A stretch of DNA of 64,000 nucleotides, taken from the NCBI GenBank assembly GCA_020444165.1, contig JAHLLK010000006.1, forward strand, positions 70,859 to 134,858, given 5' to 3'. The notes under the pieces are model-generated. The model was not told the origin of the DNA and did not search any database. It saw only the letters and a list, made by a program, of their open reading frames with translations. Position numbers and translations under genes: made by a program. This DNA is from Deltaproteobacteria bacterium (GTDB lineage Bacteria > Desulfobacterota > Desulfarculia > Desulfarculales > Desulfarculaceae). Shown here piece after piece: positions 1 through 7,287 of this stretch; the first letter of the stretch is position 1; each line of letters opens with the position of its first letter.

Positions 1-964
1 CGGTGCCAAAGGTGTGCACCAAAATCGACACCGGCTGGGGCACGCCGATGGCGTAAGCTACCTGCACTTCGCATTTGCGGGCCAGGCCCGCGGCCACCAC
101 GTTCTTGGCCACGTAACGGGCGTAGTAGCTGCCGGAGCGGTCCACCTTGCTGGGGTCCTTGCCGCTGAAGCAGCCGCCGCCGTGGGAGCCCTGGCCGCCG
201 TAGGTGTCCACGATGATCTTGCGCCCGGTGAGGCCGCAGTCGCCGTGGGGACCGCCCACCACGAAACGGCCCGTGGTGTTGATGAAGAATTTGGTGTCGC
301 CGTCCAGCATCTCGGCCGGGATGATCTTGCGGATCACCTGCTCGATGATGGCTTCCTTCAGGCGCTCGTACTTGACGTCCGGGCTGTGCTGGGAGGCCAC
401 CACCACGGCTTCCACCCGCTTGGGCGTGTCGTCTTCGTACTCGATGGTGACCTGGGTCTTGCCGTCGGGCCGGAGGAAGTTCAGGGAGCCGTTCTTCCGG
501 ACCTCGGCCAGGCGCTTGGCCAGCCGGTGGGCGAAGTAGATGGGCATGGGCATCAGCTCGGGGGTTTCGTCGCTGGCAAAGCCGAACATGAGCCCCTGGT
601 CGCCGGCGCCCTGCTCGCCGAACATGGCCTTGTCGGAGTCCACGCCCTGGGCGATGTCCGACGACTGCTTGTCGATGCTGGTGAGCACCGCACAGGTTTC
701 CCAGTCAAAGCCCATGGAGGAGTTGTCGTAGCCGATACCCCGGATGGTGGAACGCACCAGGTCGGGGATGTCCACCCAGGTGTTGGTGGTGATCTCGCCG
801 GCCACCACGGCCATGCCGGTGGTCACCAGGGTTTCGCAAGCCACGCGGCTGTGGGGGTCGTCCTTCAGCATGGCGTCCAGGATGGCGTCGCTGATTTGGT
901 CGGCTACTTTATCCGGGTGACCCTCGGTCACGGACTCGCTGGTGAAAAGGTAGCTGTTGCCCAT
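1..964 (-). CDS. metK: S-adenosylmethionine synthetase (3' end outside window)
   Basis: Makes S-adenosylmethionine from methionine and ATP in the cytoplasm. The reverse strand reads [20 protein letters not shown] at the N-terminus, the standard MetK opening with the ATP-binding HPDK motif, followed by the GEITT, GAGDQG (about residue 120) and [14 protein letters not shown] segments. About 321 of the usual ~385 residues are inside the window; the C-terminus lies beyond base 1. The ATG at 964 is preceded by an AAGGAG-type ribosome site about 10 bases upstream, and a sigma-70-like promoter lies at 1005-1033. No SAM or SAH riboswitch was recognised in the short leader. Family assignment is essentially certain. 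Confidence 0.97.
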   Translation of the reverse strand, partial: MGNSYLFTSESVTEGHPDKVADQISDAILDAMLKDDPHSRVACETLVTTGMAVVAGEITTNTWVDIPDLVRSTIRGIGYDNSSMGFDWETCAVLTSIDKQSSDIAQGVDSDKAMFGEQGAGDQGLMFGFASDETPELMPMPIYFAHRLAKRLAEVRKNGSLNFLRPDGKTQVTIEYEDDTPKRVEAVVVASQHSPDVKYERLKEAIIEQVIRKIIPAEMLDGDTKFFINTTGRFVVGGPHGDCGLTGRKIIVDTYGGQGSHGGGCFSGKDPSKVDRSGSYYARYVAKNVVAAGLARKCEVQVAYAIGVPQPVSILVHTFGT

Positions 965-1004
965 ACTTCCTTGCTCCTTGCCGGTCTCGTCTCAAGAGGG
1001 TTGA

Positions 1005-1033
1005 ATTCTGGCATCAGTAAAGTGAATTGTCAA
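1005..1033 (-). promoter_or_regulatory. Sigma-70-type promoter of metK
   Basis: On the minus strand TTGACA (1028-1033) is followed after exactly 17 bases by CAGAAT (1005-1010), about 40 bases before the metK start codon. The perfect -35 hexamer and optimal spacing in GC-rich surroundings make this a good housekeeping promoter candidate. Seen by eye only. Confidence 0.65.
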
Positions 1034-1492
1034 GACAGGTGGGCCACTTCCCCGCACGGCGCGCTGCCGAAACGAAAACCCGGGGGCTGTGGATGAACAG
1101 CCTGGTGAAAACCGGGGACGGCGCCTCATTTCAGGGCCCAAAATGGTAAGTGATTTGTTTGTGTTGGCCAGACCATGCTGTTTTTGGAGACCTCCAGAGG
1201 ACCACGGCGGCATGCTCCGCGCCCGGCCCGCGGCCCCGGCCTTCCCCCTCGCGGGCGGACGGAAATAGGGGCCTGGACCAGTCCGGGGCGCCCTGTCCGG
1301 ACTCCGCCCCCGGCCCGGGTCGGCCGGGGCGCGATACCGGCTTGACCCCGCCGCGGCCCCGGCTTAACATGCCGTGACATGGCCGGACATGGCCGGACAT
1401 GCCCGGACAGGGCTGGGCGCCACACCCACCCCAACTCACCCCGGCCGGCGGCCGCCCCCCACCCCGCCCCCCAGCCAACCAGGACGCGGCGC
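1034..1492. other. Intergenic region between divergent metK and a methyltransferase gene
   Basis: No credible gene seen. Around 1140-1190 there is a degenerate stretch resembling the dispersed hairpin element found at 38.1 and 51.3 kb (an ATTTGT...TTGGCCA..CCA.GCT.TTTT pattern). Around 1370-1410 a short GACATGGCCG(G) unit is repeated in tandem, ending close to the methyltransferase gene. Open frames here are GC-rich shadows with Pro/Arg/Gly-rich translations. Confidence 0.4.
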
Positions 1493-2431
1493 ATGCACTG
1501 GAAGCTCAAAGCCCTGATCCAGAACGCCGTGGCTCTCCTGCCTCCGGGACCGTCCCTGGCGGTGTATTACCAGATACAGCGCCATTTCGGCGGGCTCCGG
1601 CAGTTCGACCTGGCCGGCAAGCTCAGGGCCGGGGCCGCGGCCTGGCGCTTGCTCCGGGCGCAGGGCGCAGAGCCCGCGGGCAAGGTCTTCCTGGAAGTCG
1701 GCACCGGCCGGGTGCCGGCGGTGCCCTTGGTCTTCTGGCTCCTGGGGGCCCGGGAGACCATCACCATCGACCTGAACCCCTATTTGCGGGCCGAGCTGGT
1801 GCGGGAACTCTTGGACTTTCTCCTGGCCCACCAGGACACCGTGGCCCAGACCCTGGCCCCCTGCCTGGATCAGGAGCGCCTGGCCGCGGTCCTGGCCCTG
1901 GCCCGCCACCCGGCCGCCACCACCCGCGATCTCCTGGCCCTGGCCCGCATCACCTACCTGGCCCCCGGCGACGCGGCTTGCACCGGCCTGGCCGGGGGCA
2001 GCATCGACTTCCATACTTCCTACACCGTGCTGGAACACATCCCGCCGGCCATCCTGCGGGATATCATAAAGGAAGGTAACCGCCTGCTCCGCCCCGGCGG
2101 ACTGTTCGTGCACCGGGTGGACTACAGCGACCACTTCTCCCACGCGGACCCCAGCCTCACCCCCCTGAACTTCCTGCGCTATGCCGAAGCCACCTGGCGG
2201 CTCTACGCCGGCAATCGCTTCATGTACATGAACCGGCTCCGTCACGACGACTACCTGGCCCTGTTCCAATCCCTGGGGCACCAGATCCTGGCCGAGGAGC
2301 CCGAGGTGGACCCCCGCTGCCTGGAACTCCTCCAAACCGGCGCCCTGCCCCTGGCCTCGCGCTTTGCCGGCAAAACTCCGGAAGTCCTGGCCATCACCGG
2401 CTCCTGGCTGGTGAGCCGGCCCCGGGAGTGA
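1493..2431 (+). CDS. Class I SAM-dependent methyltransferase-like protein
   Basis: A 312-residue protein with a Rossmann-type methyltransferase core. FLEVGTGRVPAVPL (about residue 65) is the glycine-rich SAM-binding motif I, TIDLNPYL follows as the acidic motif II, and YTVLEHIPPAILRDIIKEGN then RLLRPGGLFVHRVDY match the post-motif helix and motif III of class I methyltransferases. The long segment between motif II and the VLEHIP motif is helical and family-specific. The ATG at 1493 was chosen because the preceding open frame is Pro/Arg-rich low-complexity sequence. The substrate is unknown. A repeat of the terminator-like family starts 13 bases after the stop codon. Confidence 0.75.
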   Translation: MHWKLKALIQNAVALLPPGPSLAVYYQIQRHFGGLRQFDLAGKLRAGAAAWRLLRAQGAEPAGKVFLEVGTGRVPAVPLVFWLLGARETITIDLNPYLRAELVRELLDFLLAHQDTVAQTLAPCLDQERLAAVLALARHPAATTRDLLALARITYLAPGDAACTGLAGGSIDFHTSYTVLEHIPPAILRDIIKEGNRLLRPGGLFVHRVDYSDHFSHADPSLTPLNFLRYAEATWRLYAGNRFMYMNRLRHDDYLALFQSLGHQILAEEPEVDPRCLELLQTGALPLASRFAGKTPEVLAITGSWLVSRPRE

Positions 2432-2443
2432 GGCGGATAATTG

Positions 2444-2565
2444 GGAAGATGTGGGGTGCAAGGACCTTTTTTGAAAAAAAAGGTCCTTGCACCCCAGAAA
2501 AGCTGCGCTTTTCCGGGGACCCCGCGGTTTCCCCCCACACCCCCCTTCCTCCAAAAAACTTTAGA
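2444..2565 (+). repeat. Terminator-like dispersed repeat, copy A
   Basis: Starts GAAGATGTGGGGTGCAAGGA, forms a long stem (GGGGTGCAAGGACC... pairing with ...GGTCCTTGCACCCC) around a T6GA8 centre, then carries an inserted GAAAAGCTGCGCTTTTCCGG hairpin and the family tail CCCCCCACACCCCCC..CC-AAAAAACTTTA. The same tail occurs at 38.0 and 63.5 kb and in variant form at 4.0 and 38.7 kb. It lies just after a stop codon, as do the other copies, so a transcription-terminator role is likely. Confidence 0.8.
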
Positions 2566-2688
2566 GTATTTGCTCGAGAGCCTGGGGGATTTATCGTTAC
2601 GCCAGTCTGGTGGAGTTTCGCCCCTTGGCGGTCCATCCTTGGACCGCAAACAGGCCTTCCGCCCGTCGACGGAAGGGCTATGGCAGAA

Positions 2689-2719
2689 GCGTCCCCAGGC
2701 CGTCCGGGCCTGGGGACGC
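2689..2719. repeat. Perfect 13-bp palindrome with GTCCG loop
   Basis: GCGTCCCCAGGCC, loop GTCCG, GGCCTGGGGACGC. The stem is perfect. The five-base loop is nearly the same as in hairpins at 23454-23484 and 51241-51265 whose stems are unrelated, so it belongs to a stem-variable, loop-conserved hairpin family. Confidence 0.7.
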
Positions 2720-2791
2720 CGCGCCTGGGCAAAACGTGGTTTCGCCCAGACGCTCAAGGGGCTCTACCCCTTGGCGGTCCATCCTTGGACC

Positions 2792-2834
2792 GCAAACAGG
2801 CCTTCCGCCCGTCGGCGGAAGGCCTGTTTTTCTT
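2792..2834 (+). terminator. Rho-independent terminator
   Basis: ACAGGCCTTCCGCC, short loop, GGCGGAAGGCCTG followed by TTTTTCTTTT. Perfect GC-rich stem plus T tract on the plus strand; nothing is transcribed into it except the upstream methyltransferase unit. Confidence 0.8.
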
Positions 2835-2974
2835 TTCCGCTGCTTGTTGCCTCCGGCCCCGGCGCGCAGTGGTTCCCTGCTCCGGTCCGGTCCCCTCCGT
2901 CTAAAGCACAGTCCGTGGGCTGGTTCCCCAGCTAGTCGGACCCGCGCGGCCGGGGGCCGGGGCGATATCCGGGT

Positions 2975-3124
2975 TTAGCGCCGGGCCCTGGGCAGGGCCT
3001 GGCTTTGCGTGAGCCGTTGACGCACCTCCACCAAATCGCTGCGGAACCTTTTCTCGTCCCGCCGGGTCAAGGATAGCGCCAAAGCCATGGCGGCCACCGA
3101 GAGCATCAGATACGCGACTTCCAT
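2975..3124 (-). CDS. Small single-pass membrane protein (49 aa)
   Basis: Begins MEVAYLMLSVAAMALALSLT, a short N-terminal hydrophobic helix, followed by a charged amphipathic segment (RRDEKRFRSDLVEVRQRLTQ) that could be coiled coil. The ATG at 3124 has GGAGG five bases upstream, which decides this start over the longer frame. No family recognised; the helix-plus-charged-tail layout is common in small inner-membrane proteins that bind larger complexes. It is transcribed away from the carbonic-anhydrase-like gene. Function unknown. Confidence 0.5.
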   Translation of the reverse strand: MEVAYLMLSVAAMALALSLTRRDEKRFRSDLVEVRQRLTQSQALPRARR

Positions 3125-3362
3125 GTCGTCCTCCGTTATGGGCTTTGTTCCAGCTTGCAACATCCTGATCGGAATTTCGGGAAGACGGCTTGAGGGAAAA
3201 ATCCGGCCGGCCACAAATTCCTGTCCCGGGCTCGCGGCCGGCTCCCGGGCTTGGCCCTTGCGCCCGGCCGGTCAATGGGTTATGCCAGGCACGGGCGCCC
3301 GGGCCCCTGCCCGCCGGAGCCGCGCCCGTCCCATACCCAGAACCCCAGGCCGGGAGGAGAGT

Positions 3363-3902
3363 ATGCGCCACAGGTTCATCACTGCTTACGGAGGGTTCTC
3401 TCCCCAGATCGCGGCGAACGCCTACGTGGACCGCATGGCCCGGCTCATCGGCCGGGTGGTGCTGGCCCCGGGCAGCTCGGTGTGGCCCGGGGCGGTGCTC
3501 CGGGCCGACGAAGCCGGCATCACCGTGGGTGCGGGCAGCGCCGTCCTGGACCTCTGCCTGTTGGAATCGCCGGCTGACCGCCCGGTGGTGGTGGAGGAAA
3601 ACGCCCTCATCAGCCATAAGGCCACCCTGCACGGGGCCATGGTGCGGGCCGGGGCCCTGGTGGGGGTGGGGGCCATCGTGTTGGATGGGGCGGTGGTGGG
3701 CGCCGGCGCCCTGGTGGGAGCCGGCGCCCTGGTGCCGCCCGGGGCGGAGATCCCCCCCGGGGTGTTGGCCCTGGGCGCGCCGGCCCGGGTGATCCGCCCC
3801 CTGAAGCCCGAGGAATCAGCCAACATCGTGGAGCAGGTGGCGGTGATGCGGGCCAAGGCCCGGGAATACCGGCGGTTGGAGGCTCTGGAAGCGGAGGAGT
3901 GA
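3363..3902 (+). CDS. Gamma-carbonic anhydrase-like hexapeptide-repeat protein
   Basis: 179 residues of left-handed beta-helix repeats (GRVVLAPGSSVWPGAVLRAD, ALVGVGAIVLDGAVVGAGALVGAGALVPPG) ending in the usual C-terminal helix (KPEESANIVEQVAVMRAKAREYRRL). The order matches the YrdA/PaaY/CaiE group of gamma carbonic anhydrases, trimers that bind zinc through three histidines. Two of these are present in the ISHKATLHG segment (about residues 84-90), but the first one, usually the H of a VLH motif, is replaced: the aligned segment reads VLDLCLLESP. Start chosen at ATG 3363 with GGGAGGAG immediately upstream. Catalysis is therefore doubtful. Confidence 0.8.
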   Translation: MRHRFITAYGGFSPQIAANAYVDRMARLIGRVVLAPGSSVWPGAVLRADEAGITVGAGSAVLDLCLLESPADRPVVVEENALISHKATLHGAMVRAGALVGVGAIVLDGAVVGAGALVGAGALVPPGAEIPPGVLALGAPARVIRPLKPEESANIVEQVAVMRAKAREYRRLEALEAEE

Positions 3903-4000
3903 GGACCTGCGGCGGCCCTTCCGCGGGCTGGGGGAGAGCCGGATCGGATTATTCAGCAGCCCCCCAGGAGCCTAATCTAGGCACAAACCCTATAAAACTA

Positions 4001-4098
4001 TGAAGTTTTTTTGGGGAAAGGGGGTGTGGGGGGAAACCCCTTTTTGTGGACAAAAAGGGGTTTCCCCCCACATTCCCCTTCTTCCAAACAAATCTTAG
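4001..4098. repeat. Terminator-like dispersed repeat, copy B (two-sided palindrome)
   Basis: GAAGTTTTTTTGGGG...GTGTGGGGGGAAACCCCTTTTT, GTGGAC loop, then AAAAAGGGGTTTCCCCCCAC and ..CCTTCTTCCAAACAAATCTTA. Both arms carry the family tail, so this copy is a nearly complete long inverted repeat serving the convergent genes on either side (ends at 3902 and 4095). Confidence 0.75.
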
Positions 4099-5390
4099 TA
4101 GTTGCCGCTGACGATGCTGTGGGACAGGCTGAACACCAGGTCCCAGGCCACGGCCCGCTCCAGGGACGGGCGGCGGGCCTCCAAGTGGCTGGCAAAGGCC
4201 TCGGGGTCCATCTCCTGAATCTGTTGCAGCTTGCCGGCCAATTCGTCCACCCAGCCGCCCTCGGCCAGGAAGTCCTGGCGTACCTTGCCAAAGTTGTACT
4301 GGATGTTGTCGGTGAAGGTCTCGCTGATCTTCAAGCGGCCCTGGGGGGTGGGCGAGAGTCCCAGGGCGTCCAGCACCCGGGACTCGTTTTCCAGGGGCCG
4401 CACCAGGCGGTCCTTGAGCGAGGGGCTCAAGAGATCGGTCTGGGAGTCCAGGTAGCCCATAATCTCGTTGTACTTGGCCACCACCCCCACCAGCTCGCGG
4501 GAAATCACCCCCGGCCCCCGGCTCACCCGGATCTCGGCCGGCCCCGCCGTGTTCGCCTGGGCCACGGCCGTCACGTGGCCCTCATCCAGGCTCACGTCAT
4601 TGGTGTCCCGGGAGGTGAGCACCGATTCCTGGCGGATGCTGGCCGAGCGGGGCGGCAGGCCCTGGTTCAGCTTGTAGGCCGCCACCAGGCCGGGCGAGTC
4701 CTCGCTGAAGGAGAAATCCACCCCGCGCCCCTCCTCCGTGCCATAGACCCTGAGCCGCACCACCCGGTTCATGGGCCGGGTGTTGGGCGTGGGGTCATAG
4801 GCGTCCACAAAGCCCGTGGAGACCTCGGCCGCCACCCGGTAGTCCATGGTGTTGATGGCCCGGGCCAGGCGGGAGAGCAGCACCTCCTGGGTGTCCGGCT
4901 CGTCACCCTGGTTCACGGCCACGGTGACGGCGTGATCCTCGCCGTCGATGGTGAAGCTGAAAGTATAGTCCCCGGGCGCCAGATCCACCGTGGCGATGGG
5001 GTTCATGGGCGGGGTCAGCACTTCGCCGGTCTTGGCCGGCCACTCCACCTCCACGGTGTGCACCGCGTGCGGGGTGGCCAGTTGGTCCGCCGTGGCCGGC
5101 AGGGCCAGGGGGGAGGAGCTGACCGCGGTGCGCACGTCCTCCAGGTTGTCCGTGGAGGGCACGTGCAGGTTGTCGATCATGAAGGCCAGTTCGTCCACCC
5201 GGCGGCGGACCTCGCCGAGCACCCGCACCTGTTCGGTGCGCTTGATCTCGGTGTGCAGGGCGTTGGCCAGGGAAGTGGCGTACAGAGGGGCGTCCCCCGT
5301 GCCCCGGATGTCGATGGGGGGATACTTGCCGGTGGGAGTCACCAGCAGGGGGCCGTCTGCCAGGCCCTTGTACTTGATGGGCGTGCCCAA
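4095..5390 (-). CDS. FliD-like flagellar hook-associated/filament-cap related protein
   Basis: 431 residues. The middle part (VDLAPGDYTFSFTIDGEDHA, then LLSRLARAIN) matches the small repeated beta domain of FliD/flagellin-type proteins (PGTYTLTIDGK...INAA), and the C-terminal third (GVVAKYNEIMGYLDSQTDLL, SPSLKDRLV..., LKISETFTDNI) resembles the FliD_C pattern of helices ending with a short tail. The N-terminus is not a canonical FliD start, so it may be a structural relative. The start is TTG at 5390, supported by AGGAGG seven bases upstream. A sigma-28-like promoter at 5427-5454 supports late flagellar expression. Exact role is inferred. Confidence 0.6.
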   Translation of the reverse strand: MGTPIKYKGLADGPLLVTPTGKYPPIDIRGTGDAPLYATSLANALHTEIKRTEQVRVLGEVRRRVDELAFMIDNLHVPSTDNLEDVRTAVSSSPLALPATADQLATPHAVHTVEVEWPAKTGEVLTPPMNPIATVDLAPGDYTFSFTIDGEDHAVTVAVNQGDEPDTQEVLLSRLARAINTMDYRVAAEVSTGFVDAYDPTPNTRPMNRVVRLRVYGTEEGRGVDFSFSEDSPGLVAAYKLNQGLPPRSASIRQESVLTSRDTNDVSLDEGHVTAVAQANTAGPAEIRVSRGPGVISRELVGVVAKYNEIMGYLDSQTDLLSPSLKDRLVRPLENESRVLDALGLSPTPQGRLKISETFTDNIQYNFGKVRQDFLAEGGWVDELAGKLQQIQEMDPEAFASHLEARRPSLERAVAWDLVFSLSHSIVSGNY

Positions 5391-5426
5391 GTAAAAACCT
5401 CCTGAGCCAAAAGCTGTCCAATAACG

Positions 5427-5454
5427 TTATCGGCCGGAGGTTTGGCCAACTTTA
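5427..5454 (-). promoter_or_regulatory. Sigma-28 (FliA)-type flagellar promoter
   Basis: On the minus strand TAAA (5451-5454), 16 bases, then GCCGATAA (5427-5434), a perfect match to the FliA -10 element and the core of the -35 element; the known consensus is TAAA-N15/16-GCCGATAA. It sits 37 bases before the TTG start of the FliD-like gene. Confidence 0.75.
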
Positions 5455-5610
5455 ATTTTATTTTTCCCTGGTGCGCTTTTTTTTGCCGCCGTCCCGGGGC
5501 ACAAACGCCACCGCCGGCCCAGAAACCTGGACCGGCGGAGGAAATTCGCCCTGGGGGCGGCTAGTTGACGGGCGGGCCGAAGCCACCCCGGCCTGCTTCG
5601 CGCGGGAGGT

Positions 5611-6222
5611 TCAGGACTTGTCCCCCACCCGGCGGAAATCGGCCGGCGGGGTGAACAGGTCGCCCTGCACCGGACCCTCCTTGATATTCTGCAATTCGGT
5701 GGTGAGCTTGCCCATCTTGCCCTGGCTGATGGCCTTCAGGGTGTAGGTGAGCTTGGGCGAGTACCACAGGGTCACCTGGCCCCGCTTGGGGTCTTCGAAG
5801 GTGTACTTGTCCACCTGGTAGCCGGCCATCTCCTCGTGGCCCTCGGGCTTGGCGTTGGGCGGCGGCAGGGGAATCCCCACGGTGACCCCGGACGGCAGGT
5901 CCGAGAGCTTCTGCACGGCGTACTGGTGCTCGCTGGGCACGATGGTGTAGAGCTTGTCGGCTTGGCGGTCCAGGATGGTCACCGCGATGGGCTCGGGCGA
6001 ACCCACGTCCAGGCGCAGCCGGGGGCCGTCCATATACACTTTGCCGGTGGAAGAGCCCTCGCCCACGGAAAAGACCATGTCCGCGGTAAAACGGGGGGTT
6101 TCGTCTTTTTTGGCGCAGCCCGGGCCCAGGGCCAAGCCCACCAGGAGGATCAGGGCCAACCCCAGGAAAATGGTCCGCCAAAGGAGCCCGCAGGTGGGGG
6201 TGGTGTGCGTCAAGGACTTCAT
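5611..6222 (-). CDS. DUF4412-like lipoprotein
   Basis: 203 residues with a positively charged N-terminus, hydrophobic stretch and lipobox ending at Cys35 (GLALGPGC), so an exported lipoprotein. The mature part (MVFSVGEGSSTGKVYMDGPR, LYTIVPSEHQYAVQ, GYQVDKYTF) has the LolA/VioE-like beta pattern of DUF4412 proteins, which resemble lipoprotein carriers but have no proven function. Lies about 110 bases downstream of the hydroxybutyryl-CoA dehydrogenase gene on the same strand. Start ATG has a GAAAGG site upstream. Confidence 0.65.
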   Translation of the reverse strand: MKSLTHTTPTCGLLWRTIFLGLALILLVGLALGPGCAKKDETPRFTADMVFSVGEGSSTGKVYMDGPRLRLDVGSPEPIAVTILDRQADKLYTIVPSEHQYAVQKLSDLPSGVTVGIPLPPPNAKPEGHEEMAGYQVDKYTFEDPKRGQVTLWYSPKLTYTLKAISQGKMGKLTTELQNIKEGPVQGDLFTPPADFRRVGDKS

Positions 6223-6332
6223 GTGCTGCCTTTCCGCCGGCGCCGCCCCAGGGGCCCGGGCCGGAGCACCGGCGCCCCGCCCCGCGTTCAGCCGCGGACC
6301 GGGGCGCCGGAGAGGGTCAGAGGTTTGCGCGG

Positions 6333-7199
6333 CTATTTCTTGGCGTAATCATACCAGCCGCGGCCGGATTTCCGGCCCAGGTTGCCGGAGCGCACCTGGT
6401 TTTTCAAGGTGGTGGGCGACACCCATTTGAGCTCCTTGTTCAGCTCGTCCAGGAAGTAGTCGGCCACGTACTTGCAGATGTCGATGCCGGTGAAGTCCAT
6501 CAGCTCGAAGGGGCCCATGGGGTAGTTGAGGCCCAGCTTGATGGCCTTGTCGATGTCTTCCTTGGTGGCCACGCCCTCTTCCAACAGCTTCACCGCCTCC
6601 AGCATGTGGGGGATCATCAGGCGGTTGACCAGGAAGCCGGGGCTGTCCACCTTCACCTCCACGGTCTCCTTGCCCATCTTCTGGGCCAGGGCGGCGGTGA
6701 CGGCCACGGTGTCGTCGGAGGTGCCGTAGCCGCGGATCACTTCCACCAGGCGCATCAGGGGCACCGGGTTGAAGAAGTGCATGCCCACCACCTTGTCGGG
6801 CCGTTTGGTGGCCGCGGCGATGAGGGTGACGGACATGGAGCTGGTGTTGGTGGCCAGAATCACCTCGGGCCGGCAGATGGCGTCCAGCTCGGAGAAGACC
6901 TCCTTCTTCAGGTCCAGATTCTCGATGACCGCCTCGATGATGAAGTCCGCGGCGGCCAGCTCTTTAATGTCGGTGGTGCCCTTGATGCGCCCCAGCACGG
7001 CGTCCTTCTGCTCGGGGGTCACCTTGCCGCGTTCCACGCCCTTGGCCAGGAACTTGTCCACCGCTTTGAGGCCCCGCTCCACGAACTCGTCCTTGACATC
7101 GCGCATGATAACCTGAGCGCCCATTTGGGCCGCCAACTGGGCGATGCCGTTGCCCATGGTGCCGGCGCCCACGACGCCAACTGTCTTGATCTCACTCAT
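6333..7199 (-). CDS. hbd: 3-hydroxybutyryl-CoA dehydrogenase
   Basis: 288 residues, usual length. NAD-binding Rossmann motif GVVGAGTMGNGIAQ at the N-terminus, the ATNTSSMSVT and GMHFFNPVPLM segments with the catalytic His, VDSPGFLVNRLM, and the C-terminal LGLNYPMGPFELMDFTGID and GRGWYDY motifs. It oxidises (S)-3-hydroxybutyryl-CoA to acetoacetyl-CoA in butyrate/beta-oxidation or aromatic-degradation routes. The ATG at 7199 with GGAGA upstream is preferred over an upstream in-frame extension. Could be labelled PaaH in an aromatic pathway context; no such neighbours are present. Confidence 0.92.
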   Translation of the reverse strand: MSEIKTVGVVGAGTMGNGIAQLAAQMGAQVIMRDVKDEFVERGLKAVDKFLAKGVERGKVTPEQKDAVLGRIKGTTDIKELAAADFIIEAVIENLDLKKEVFSELDAICRPEVILATNTSSMSVTLIAAATKRPDKVVGMHFFNPVPLMRLVEVIRGYGTSDDTVAVTAALAQKMGKETVEVKVDSPGFLVNRLMIPHMLEAVKLLEEGVATKEDIDKAIKLGLNYPMGPFELMDFTGIDICKYVADYFLDELNKELKWVSPTTLKNQVRSGNLGRKSGRGWYDYAKK

Positions 7200-7263
7200 C
7201 TTGCTCTCCTTCCATTCACTTCTACTGCCAGCGCCCACCACAGGCGCCGGTTGGGCCTCGATG

Positions 7264-7287
7264 AAAAAAGCCGCCCCGGACGGCGGC
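7264..7287 (-). terminator. Rho-independent terminator of the HD-GYP gene
   Basis: Minus strand: GCCGCC-gtccgg-GGCGGC followed by six T, directly abutting the stop codon at 7288-7290. Confidence 0.85.

Larger units (their letters stand above)
2621..2834 (+). repeat. Direct duplication of a two-hairpin module
   Basis: A block of about 55 bases (CCCTTGGCGGTCCATCCTTG GACCGC..., then CAGGCCTTCCGCC) occurs twice, at about 2621-2676 and 2767-2822. Each copy contains the hairpin GCGGTCC-atcctt-GGACCGC; the second copy also completes a strong terminator. The two copies flank the 2689-2719 palindrome. No gene is seen between 2432 and 2974. Confidence 0.75.

Noticed and set aside
14..1096. Long plus-strand open frame of 360 residues opposite metK
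   Set aside because: Its translation is His/Gly/Val-rich low-complexity sequence; the minus strand encodes a perfect MetK in the same bases.
4011..5405. 464-codon plus-strand open frame opposite the FliD-like gene
   Set aside because: Its translation is His/Val/Gly-rich antisense sequence and begins inside a palindromic repeat.
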